DNA from: an uncultured Collinsella sp.
GTDB lineage: Bacteria; Actinomycetota; Coriobacteriia; Coriobacteriales; Coriobacteriaceae
DNA: 9,504 nucleotides
Reading direction: 5' to 3'
Assembly (NCBI GenBank): GCA_900547345.1
Contig: URGG01000081.1
Coordinates: 1-9,504, forward strand
Part shown: in pieces, positions 1 to 4,657 of the stretch
How positions within the stretch are numbered: position 1 is the stretch's first letter
Layout: each line of letters starts with the position of its first letter
Position numbers and translations under genes: made by a program
Notes under the pieces: generated by a model
The model's input: the letters and a program-made list of their open reading frames with translations, nothing else
The model's database searches: none
Told to the model about the DNA's origin: nothing

Positions 1-84
1 GCGCCCTTGAAGTTGAACGTCAGATTGTCCAAATGCGGCCCGCGCAGCGTCGAGCAGTTAAGGCGTTTGGTAAAACGCCGTAAC
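1..84 (-). repeat. 84-bp 3'-flanking repeat, copy 1 (window-edge)
   Basis: Matches 3457-3540 at 83 of 84 positions; the only difference is A at 61 against C at 3517. The window starts inside the element, so its left part (the terminator hairpin seen in copy 2) is cut off. It contains an 11-bp inverted repeat (58-68 with 73-83, loop GGTA) that has one mismatch at 61/80 in this copy. It lies 18 nt beyond the stop of the minus-strand lipoprotein gene, so on that transcript it would be 3' untranslated sequence. The same module directly abuts the pyrE stop codon, which suggests a dispersed 3'-end module. Confidence 0.9.
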
Positions 85-102
85 GAACTACCGCGCAACG
101 AA

Positions 103-660
103 CTAGCTCAGCATTGCATCCATCATCTCGGAGTTGACGGAGTCGTCGGCAGACCACTCGCCATCGTCGTTGCAGGTGTACTTGAAGATAACCGTGGTCT
201 TCCTGGGCTCGGTGGCCTTGGTCACATCGACCATAACCTGACCGGCCATCTTGTACAGCTCGTCATCGGAAGGAACCGTGTCAAGCGCAGCGACCTTCTC
301 CTGATACTGGGTGGAGAAGTCCTCGACGATCTTGTTCATAGATTTGCATGTAATAGAGACCTCGGCGGTCGCGACACCCTTGTCCTCGTCGACCGTCACG
401 TCGCCGATCTTGTAGTCAAAGCCCTCAAGATAGGTCTTGGCGTACTCCTTGGGATCGATACCCAGCTGCTCGAACTCGTCGCCCGAAGCCTCCTCCAGAC
501 CAGAGAGGAAGTCGTCGCCACCGTTCTTGACCTCGTCAAACTGCGTCGTAAGATCCTCGGTGATGAGCTCCTCAACCGAAGGACCTCCACAGCCGGAAAG
601 CACGACCACGCATGCAACCAAGACGGCCATGAGGGGCGCAAGCAGCAGCTTCTTTTTCAT
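103..660 (-). CDS. Small secreted lipoprotein of unknown function
   Basis: The product is 185 aa. Residues 2-4 are Lys, residues 5-21 are hydrophobic, and a lipobox Leu-Ser-Gly-Cys places the lipidated cysteine at residue 24. This predicts cleavage by signal peptidase II and anchoring to the outer face of the membrane. The mature part is acidic and rich in Asp/Glu, with a helical-looking first half and a second half rich in alternating hydrophobic residues (about 85-115 and 155-175); no catalytic motif is visible. The start was chosen because GGGAGG lies 6 nt upstream of this ATG and the signal peptide begins there; the frame remains open to about 879, but that extension has no lipoprotein logic. 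I do not recognise a named family. It could be a substrate-binding accessory or cell-surface stress lipoprotein, but the context does not decide. It is transcribed separately from the upstream crr gene, which has its own terminator. Confidence 0.8.
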   Translation of the reverse strand: MKKKLLLAPLMAVLVACVVVLSGCGGPSVEELITEDLTTQFDEVKNGGDDFLSGLEEASGDEFEQLGIDPKEYAKTYLEGFDYKIGDVTVDEDKGVATAEVSITCKSMNKIVEDFSTQYQEKVAALDTVPSDDELYKMAGQVMVDVTKATEPRKTTVIFKYTCNDDGEWSADDSVNSEMMDAMLS

Positions 661-725
661 GTTGTTCCTCCCAATGAGCGGCACCGCGCTTCCCGGACGC
701 GGCACACGTTGTAATAAGTAAGCCC

Positions 726-755
726 ATACTATCCACTTATGAACACCCTCGGCAA
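726..755 (-). promoter_or_regulatory. Possible promoter of the lipoprotein gene
   Basis: On the minus strand TTGCCG (750-755) and TAGTAT (726-731) are separated by 18 nt. Each matches the sigma-70 consensus at 4 of 6 positions, and they sit about 65 nt upstream of the start codon. This is a weak match. It is proposed because the crr terminator at 842-870 implies that a promoter must lie between it and the lipoprotein start. Confidence 0.3.
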
Positions 756-841
756 CGCGAAGGCGTGGTCGGTTCGTTTTAGCGTCCGAACGGTTTGCAA
801 GCCCGCCCAACGTGCAATAAAACGCTTCCCCACGGTGCAAT

Positions 842-870
842 AAAAAAGGTGGCCGGAAAACCCGACCACC
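842..870 (-). terminator. Intrinsic terminator of crr
   Basis: On the minus strand a 9-bp stem, GGTGGTCGG with CCGGCCACC (one G-U pair, loop GTTTT), is followed directly by TTTTTTATT. It begins 27 nt past the crr stop codon. On the plus strand the stem has an A-C mismatch and no following T tract, so the signal works in the minus direction only. Confidence 0.9.
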
Positions 871-896
871 CTTGCACATCCTTTGGACGCCGCAGT

Positions 897-1433
897 TTAC
901 TTGCGGACGACCTTGACGATGGCGTCACCGGCGGCGACGGCGGACTCTGCCTCGACGGTGAGCTCGACATCGGCAAACTCGGCGGTGTTGGACACGGCCA
1001 CGACGACGCAGTCCTTGTAACCGGCAGCGGCGATCTTGGCGCGGTCGATCTTGAGTATGGGCTGGCCAGCCTTCACAACGTCGTCGGCCTTGACGAAGCC
1101 CTCGAAGCCATCGCCGTTCATGTTGACGGTATCGACGCCAACATGCACCAGAACCTCGATGCCACTATCGGACTGCAGACCCACGGCGTGACCCATGGTG
1201 ACGGTCACCTTACCGTCGCAGGGAGCGTAGACCAGATCGTCCTCGGGCCACACGGCACAGCCCTTGCCCAGAACCTCGCCACCAAAGACGGGATCGGGCA
1301 CGTCGGCCATCTTGATGACCTTGCCCTTGACGGGCGAGCACAGCACGTCGGCGCCAGCAGAAGCAGAGATGGAGGCCGGAACAGCGGCAGCCGCGGGCTC
1401 AGCCTTCTTCTTGAACATGTCAAACAGACCCAT
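897..1433 (-). CDS. crr: PTS glucose-type EIIA component
   Basis: The 178-aa product is a single-domain IIA-Glc protein. It accepts phosphate from HPr and passes it to a sugar-specific IIB domain; in many bacteria it also signals carbon status. The N-terminus begins Met-Gly-Leu-Phe-Asp followed by Lys-rich residues, as in enterobacterial IIA-Glc, then an Ala-rich linker to about residue 27. The two active-site histidines are both present: His82 in Gly-His-Ala and the phospho-accepting His97 in LVHVGVDTV. The motif FEGFVKADDVVKAGQP follows, and the protein ends with a C-terminal beta-rich segment. The enterobacterial homologue is about 169 aa, so this one is full length. The start has AGAGGAG 7 nt upstream. 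An open frame extends to 1712, but the promoter at 1483-1511 lies inside that extension, which excludes it. The gene is monocistronic, and its partner IIBC is not in the window. Confidence 0.95.
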   Translation of the reverse strand: MGLFDMFKKKAEPAAAAVPASISASAGADVLCSPVKGKVIKMADVPDPVFGGEVLGKGCAVWPEDDLVYAPCDGKVTVTMGHAVGLQSDSGIEVLVHVGVDTVNMNGDGFEGFVKADDVVKAGQPILKIDRAKIAAAGYKDCVVVAVSNTAEFADVELTVEAESAVAAGDAIVKVVRK

Positions 1434-1482
1434 ACGTTTTCTCCTCTTGATTAAGCGCAACGTTGTGCGCATGCCTACGGTA

Positions 1483-1511
1483 ATTATAGTGCCAAATGGT
1501 TCAAATGCTAA
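1483..1511 (-). promoter_or_regulatory. Sigma-70-type promoter of crr
   Basis: On the minus strand TTAGCA (1506-1511) and a perfect TATAAT (1483-1488) are separated by exactly 17 nt. The predicted transcription start near 1476 leaves a leader of about 43 nt before the crr ATG. This is the best-formed conventional promoter on the left side of the window. Confidence 0.75.
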
Positions 1512-1512
1512 G

Positions 1513-1770
1513 GTGGGGACTCGAATCGCAAGCCCTTCTCGGTAGTGCTCGTGGGATGAGCATCTCCTTTGCATCGCGGTTCGATAAGCCGAGTATCGCC
1601 CACGCGCGGGACGGGCAGAAGCGGGCACGCCAAACCCGATACTTCTTTTCGCTCTCGAGTCCTGCCGCCGCCCCGTCCCTGACACTTCCTGATACCGACC
1701 GAAACGTGCCAAAATAAACCTGTCCCTTTTTGGTAGGTTTGGCGAGTGTGGATTTTCGGACGCTTAACTA
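1513..1770. other. Intergenic stretch without a supported gene
   Basis: Open frames here lack ribosome binding sites and recognisable products. A small inverted repeat AAACCT (1716-1721) with AGGTTT (1735-1740) encloses GTCCCTTTTTGGT. Short local hairpins such as GCTC...GAGC near 1548-1562 are also present. Nothing identifies a function. It could be remnant sequence left of the Fic cassette. Confidence 0.5.
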
Positions 1771-1772
1771 AC

Positions 1773-1836
1773 GAGCGTGGATAATCTCCCACTTTGAGGC
1801 CGTCACCGAGCCAAAAACGGGAGATTATCCACGCTC
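1773..1836. repeat. Long intergenic hairpin, family A, copy 1
   Basis: The arms GAGCGTGGATAATCTCCC (1773-1790) and its exact reverse complement (1819-1836) form a perfect 18-bp stem around a 28-nt loop. The inner loop can add short TTT/AAA and GGC/GCC pairs. The second copy at 3213-3276 lies exactly 1440 bp downstream in the same orientation, on the other side of the Fic gene. The arms are identical between copies, while the loops differ at 7 of 28 positions. Confidence 0.92.
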
Positions 1837-1916
1837 ATTTTGGATAACCCCCCCCCTTGTACCAAGCCGAGCTCCATGGTCAAGTAATAACGACTTCTCA
1901 TCATTAGATTGTTTAC

Positions 1917-1987
1917 ATCAATTCTAATAACTATTTAATCCTTAAACTCGTTATTAGAATTGATATGATTGGCCTAATAACGAGTTT
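1917..1987 (+). promoter_or_regulatory. Fic-gene promoter with two overlapping inverted repeats
   Basis: An extended -10 TGATATGAT (1961-1969) is preceded at 16-nt spacing by a weak -35 TTAAAC (1942-1947). Two perfect inverted repeats cover it: ATCAATTCTAATAAC (1917-1931) with its complement at 1950-1964, and AAACTCGTTATTAG (1944-1957) with its complement at 1974-1987. They share the middle segment 1950-1957. TAATAAC therefore occurs at 1925-1931 (+), 1950-1956 (-) and 1975-1981 (+), with a further TAATAACGACTT at 1885-1896. This layout is typical of operator sites for a repressor that occludes the promoter; the winged helix of the downstream Fic protein is an obvious candidate for autoregulation. 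That link is inferred. Confidence 0.65.
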
Positions 1988-2013
1988 CCGGCACTAAAGA
2001 TATGGAGGGCGCG

Positions 2014-3186
2014 ATGCAAATCGAGGAGAACGGCCAGGGAACGCTCCGCAATAATCTATCGGGGAAATTGGCTTACTATTCGTTTTTTCCAACGCCCTTG
2101 CAATCATTGAGGCAGCTAAACCTCACCGAGGAAACCTATCGCACGCTTTCCGCATGCTCACGAAAGCTTGGAGAGCTTGAAGGCATGCTCTACTTTGTTC
2201 CCAACGCCGATATGTATCTGACAATGTACGTACGCAAAGAAGCACTCCTTTCTTCGCAAATTGAGGGAACCCAGTGCACGTTTGACGACCTACTTAGTCC
2301 ATCGCAAACACAACTCCATCATAAAGATGTCGCAGACGTCGTGAATTACGTCCGTGCTGTCGACCGCGGCGTAGAACTGCTCAAAAAGATGCCCTTGTGC
2401 ACGAGACTTCTTAGGCAAGTTCATGCGGTCCTGCTGGACGGAGTGCGCGGAACGGAGAAGAATCCAGGCGAGCTGCGCTCCTCACAAAACTGGATTGGCC
2501 CCTCAGGCTGCACCATTGCAACCGCATCGTTTGTCCCTCCAAACATTGAAGATTTGAGTAACACGCTCCAGGACCTCGAACGCTTTATCAATGAGCCTCA
2601 AGTCGAAATGGATCCGATTGTGCGGGCGGCGCTCGTCCATTACCAATTTGAAACTGCCCATCCATTCCTAGACGGAAACGGTCGCCTGGGCAGGCTTCTC
2701 ATTACACTTATGCTCATCAATGATGGCGTTCTTCATTCTTGCTTGTTCTATCCATCGTTCCAGTTCAAGAAAAATCGAAGCGAGTACTACCGGCAACTCA
2801 CATCCGTAAGGGAGAGAGGCACTTACGAGGAATGGATAGAGTTTTTCTGCAACAGTCTTCTCGAAAGTGCGAAGGACTCGGTAGGGTCTTTAAAAAACCT
2901 TGTTGACCTCCATAACCGTTCCACAGCAACCATTACCGAAAATCTCGGAAGGACTGCTGCAAACGGGCAAAGGCTGTTGGGCATTCTTGAAGAGCACCCC
3001 ATCGTCGACACCGCATTCATCGCTGCCCAACTCGATATCGGCAGGAGTACCGCGAGCTCGCTCGTCAAATCATTTGAAGAATTGGGTATCCTCCGTCCGC
3101 TCGACGAGTCAAGACAGAGATACCGGCAGTACGGGTATGAAGAGTATCTTTCGATTCTCAGGGAAGACGCCGAGCCGATTAGATAG
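2014..3186 (+). CDS. fic: Fic-family AMP-transferase with winged helix
   Basis: The product is 390 aa. The layout is a Fic N-terminal helical region (about 20-120), a Fic core (about 130-275) and a C-terminal winged-helix domain (about 321-381). This is the architecture of class II Fic proteins such as Shewanella SoFic, which is of similar length. The inhibitory motif Ser-x-x-x-Glu-Gly is present as SSQIEG at 80-85, with Glu84 expected to block the ATP gamma-phosphate. The catalytic motif HPFLDGNGRLGR at 216-227 is complete, with His216 as the base. Fic enzymes usually attach AMP from ATP to Ser, Thr or Tyr of target proteins; the target here is unknown. The start at 2014 is preferred over an in-frame ATG at 2002 because GGAGGG (2004-2009) lies 4 nt before it. 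No antitoxin gene adjoins it. Spot counts give 27/60 GC at 2281-2340 against 38/60 in mgtA (5761-5820), consistent with acquisition by transfer. Confidence 0.93.
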   Translation: MQIEENGQGTLRNNLSGKLAYYSFFPTPLQSLRQLNLTEETYRTLSACSRKLGELEGMLYFVPNADMYLTMYVRKEALLSSQIEGTQCTFDDLLSPSQTQLHHKDVADVVNYVRAVDRGVELLKKMPLCTRLLRQVHAVLLDGVRGTEKNPGELRSSQNWIGPSGCTIATASFVPPNIEDLSNTLQDLERFINEPQVEMDPIVRAALVHYQFETAHPFLDGNGRLGRLLITLMLINDGVLHSCLFYPSFQFKKNRSEYYRQLTSVRERGTYEEWIEFFCNSLLESAKDSVGSLKNLVDLHNRSTATITENLGRTAANGQRLLGILEEHPIVDTAFIAAQLDIGRSTASSLVKSFEELGILRPLDESRQRYRQYGYEEYLSILREDAEPIR

Positions 3187-3212
3187 GCATCGCAACCCAG
3201 GCAAATTAAAGC

Positions 3213-3276
3213 GAGCGTGGATAATCTCCCACTTTGAGCCCGCACACAGGCCAAAAACGGGAGATTATCCACGCTC
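3213..3276. repeat. Long intergenic hairpin, family A, copy 2
   Basis: The same 18-nt arms as copy 1 lie at 3213-3230 and 3259-3276 around a diverged 28-nt loop. It begins 27 nt after the Fic stop codon and could end or stabilise that transcript, but no T tract follows on the plus strand. With copy 1 it brackets the Fic gene and its promoter. Confidence 0.92.
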
Positions 3277-3285
3277 ATTCCTGAG

Positions 3286-3314
3286 TAGTCATTTATGAAC
3301 GTCCCCAATGACTA
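3286..3314. repeat. Small hairpin with conserved ACGTCCCC loop, copy 1
   Basis: TAGTCATT (3286-3293) pairs with AATGACTA (3307-3314) around the 13-nt loop TATGAACGTCCCC. A second copy lies at 9339-9367 and a degraded one at 9378-9403. The stem keeps pairing although its bases change between copies. Confidence 0.8.
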
Positions 3315-3341
3315 GTCCGGCAACGCCGATGTTTCGGCAAC

Positions 3342-3427
3342 GACAGCGAGCGAGCCGCATTCGGAGCAAGACGACGCCGCAGGTAGAGAACGGACAGCGA
3401 GCGGGTCGCATTTGAGACAAGGTGACG
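3342..3427. repeat. Imperfect tandem repeat, 51-bp period
   Basis: Two units start with GACAGCGAGCG at 3342 and 3393. Over the first 35 positions they match at 27; the remainder of each unit does not match. The repeat lies just beyond the pyrE terminator on the minus strand. The period is a multiple of three and the minus frame is open, but there is no start codon context and no recognisable product, so I treat it as non-coding. Confidence 0.7.
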
Positions 3428-3429
3428 TG

Positions 3430-3464
3430 AAACGAAAGGGCGCTGACCTTCTGGTCGCGCCCTT
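3430..3464 (-). terminator. Intrinsic terminator downstream of pyrE
   Basis: On the minus strand AAGGGCGCGACC pairs with GGTCAGCGCCCTT (8 + 4 bp with one bulged base at 3444) around the loop AGAA, and the 3' arm runs into TTTCGTTT. It overlaps the left end of the 84-bp repeat by 8 nt, so the repeat and terminator probably form one module. The corresponding part of copy 1 lies outside the window. Confidence 0.75.
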
Positions 3465-3540
3465 GAAGTTGAACGTCAGATTGTCCAAATGCGGCCCGCG
3501 CAGCGTCGAGCAGTTACGGCGTTTGGTAAAACGCCGTAAC
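3457..3540 (-). repeat. 84-bp 3'-flanking repeat, copy 2
   Basis: Matches positions 1-84 at 83 of 84 positions. The hairpin TTACGGCGTTT (3514-3524) with AAACGCCGTAA (3529-3539), loop GGTA, is a perfect 11-bp stem here. The repeat ends on the last base of the pyrE stop codon, so similarity stops exactly where coding sequence begins. On the minus transcript the order is pyrE stop, this hairpin, about 50 nt of conserved linker, then the terminator hairpin. Confidence 0.92.
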
Positions 3541-4220
3541 TAACGTGCTCCGTACTGCTCGTAGTAGGCGTCGATGGCGGTCTTGAGCTCGTCGTCGATG
3601 ACAACCTTGCCGTCGATCTCGTGGTTGTAGAGGGTCTCGACGACCTCAGCCATGGAGACGATGCTCGCGACGGGGAAACCGTACTTGGCCTCGATCTCCT
3701 TCTGCGCGGTGGTCACACCGCCCTTGCCGACCTCCATGCGGTTGAGGGACACGATCAGGCCCTTGATCTCGACATCGGCAGCAGCCTTGACCTTGGGATA
3801 GGTCTCGTCGATGGACTTGCCGCTGGTGGTAACGTCCTCGACCATGACCACACGGTCGCCGTCCTTGGGCTCATAACCCAGCAGGTTGCCCTTATCGGCA
3901 CCGTGGTCCTTGGCCTCCTTGCGGTCGCAGCAGTACTTGACCTCCTTGCCGTACAGCTCGTGGTAGGCAATTGCGGTCACGACGGCCAGCGGAATACCCT
4001 TGTAGGCCGGTCCAAACAGCACATCAAAGTCGTCGCCAAAGTTATCGTGGATGGCCTGGGCGTAATACTCGCCCAGCTTCTTGAGCTGATAGCCCGTCAC
4101 GTAAGCGCCGGCGTTCATAAAGAACGGGGACTGACGGCCGCTCTTGAGCGTAAAGCTGCCGAACTTAAGGACGTCGGACTCGACCATAAACTTGATGAAC
4201 TCTTGCTTGTAAGCCTCCAT
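3540..4220 (-). CDS. pyrE: Orotate phosphoribosyltransferase
   Basis: The 226-aa enzyme joins orotate to PRPP to give orotidine 5'-monophosphate in de novo pyrimidine synthesis; it is cytosolic and normally a dimer. The orotate-side segment FTLKSGRQSPFFMNAG lies at 23-38. The flexible catalytic loop DRKEAKDHG at 99-107 carries the expected Lys and His residues. The PRPP-binding motif VVMVEDVTTSGKS at 124-136 has both acidic residues (Glu128, Asp129). The length is close to that of E. coli PyrE (213 aa). The start has AGAGGAG 6-7 nt upstream. No other pyr gene is adjacent, so this copy is transcribed alone, diverging from mgtA across a 437-nt gap. I found no convincing promoter or PyrR-type leader for it. 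The stop codon abuts the 84-bp repeat. Confidence 0.96.
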   Translation of the reverse strand: MEAYKQEFIKFMVESDVLKFGSFTLKSGRQSPFFMNAGAYVTGYQLKKLGEYYAQAIHDNFGDDFDVLFGPAYKGIPLAVVTAIAYHELYGKEVKYCCDRKEAKDHGADKGNLLGYEPKDGDRVVMVEDVTTSGKSIDETYPKVKAAADVEIKGLIVSLNRMEVGKGGVTTAQKEIEAKYGFPVASIVSMAEVVETLYNHEIDGKVVIDDELKTAIDAYYEQYGAR

Positions 4221-4346
4221 GCGGGCTCCTCTCGTAATCGCGTACGTGCCTTCCAGTTTAGCGCAGGCGAAGCGTCGATGCGGGCGCGCTTTGGGGCCAC
4301 GGCATTCTGTAAAGGCTTTGTCAGGGGGAATGGTTTTCCGAACAAT

Positions 4347-4368
4347 GGGGTTGACATGTCAAACCCCC
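4347..4368. promoter_or_regulatory. Palindrome overlapping the mgtA -35 box
   Basis: TTGACATGTCAA (4351-4362) is a perfect 12-bp palindrome, flanked by GGGG on the left and, after one extra A, by CCCCC on the right, giving an almost symmetrical 21-22-bp site. Its left half is the TTGACA of the predicted mgtA promoter, so a bound dimer would block transcription. It does not match the DtxR, MntR or Fur consensus sequences that I know; the regulator is unknown. Confidence 0.6.
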
Positions 4369-4379
4369 TCATCAAGAAT
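4351..4379 (+). promoter_or_regulatory. Predicted promoter of the mgtA leader
   Basis: A perfect -35 TTGACA (4351-4356) and AAGAAT (4374-4379, 4 of 6) are separated by 17 nt. A start near 4386 would give an untranslated leader of about 270 nt before mgtA, similar in size to the regulated mgtA leaders of enterobacteria. The -10 is weak, so the promoter may need help or be tightly controlled. Confidence 0.55.
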
Positions 4380-4385
4380 ACGGGC

Positions 4386-4657
4386 GGATTAAAAAGGGGT
4401 ACGAGATACCCAAAGCGCGCTGCGCTCAGCCTTTAGGAGGTGTGCCATGGAAGGCAGTCCTAGTCGAAAAACCTGCATGTCGCCCTCGGCACGCCGCGAG
4501 GACTCCGCACACGCATAAACGCCACCGGCAGATCGCCAAAACCACCGCAAAGGCGCGCTGCACCCTTTGTGGGCTCAAGAGCTTGACGTGAGCGACATCT
4601 AGGTTTTTTGAAGCAAATACGACACGTACGCTAACTCCCCTCAACAAGGAGGACCCT
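4386..4657 (+). promoter_or_regulatory. Structured mgtA leader with long-range helix
   Basis: Reading the predicted RNA, I see hairpins at 4397-4411 (GGGTA/TACCC) and 4414-4426, a Shine-Dalgarno and small ORF at 4435-4518, and a 20-bp long-range helix joining 4464-4483 to 4592-4611. That helix has 17 Watson-Crick pairs, two G-U pairs and one C-C mismatch. Inside it are hairpins 4484-4488/4497-4501 and 4542-4553/4564-4572 (CAAAGG/CCTTTG plus CCA/TGG). The 3' arm of the helix ends in AGG followed by six T (4604-4609), and its 5' arm contains the matching A run, so it resembles an intrinsic terminator with a large folded loop. I compared it by memory with the M-box (ykoK) Mg2+ riboswitch and its conserved core sequences are not present. 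A Mg2+-responsive or translation-coupled attenuator is inferred. Confidence 0.5.
4447..4518 (+). CDS. Candidate 23-aa leader peptide upstream of mgtA
   Basis: The ORF starts with ATG 6 nt after AGGAGG, in the context TTTAGGAGGTG, which is stronger than the ribosome sites of several full genes here. The peptide begins MEGSPSRK, has Pro at residues 5 and 13 and a cluster of Arg at 16-17, and ends in TAA at 4518. Codons 6-13 coincide with the 5' arm of the leader helix, so a translating ribosome would prevent that helix from forming. In Salmonella the mgtA leader also encodes a short proline-containing peptide (MgtL) whose translation controls elongation into mgtA; this peptide is not visibly homologous but occupies the equivalent position. 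The ORF stops 139 nt before the mgtA start. Coding status is inferred from the Shine-Dalgarno, length and placement only. Confidence 0.5.
   Translation: MEGSPSRKTCMSPSARREDSAHA

Noticed and set aside
733..749. Further copy of the ACGTCCCC-loop hairpin
   Set aside because: CACTTATGAACACCCTC matches the loop region at 13 of 17 positions but lacks a pairing stem; chance resemblance is likely.
1513..1610. tRNA or tRNA remnant suggested by GACTCGAATCGC and GGTTCGATAAGCCG
   Set aside because: The TTCGA-like strings are not flanked by complementary 5-bp arms, and no anticodon arm or acceptor stem can be assembled on either strand.
2002..2013. Upstream ATG at 2002 as the start of the Fic gene
   Set aside because: It has no Shine-Dalgarno, and it overlaps the GGAGGG that correctly serves the ATG at 2014.
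1773..3276. Family A hairpins as terminal inverted repeats of a transposon
   Set aside because: Each end is a complete palindrome in direct orientation, no transposase is encoded between them, and I see no target-site duplication.
4435..4620. M-box (ykoK) Mg2+ riboswitch
   Set aside because: The conserved core segments of the M-box that I remember (such as GTTAGGTGAGGCTCCT and GACGCCAATGGGTCAACAG) are not found; only the genomic position and general size fit.
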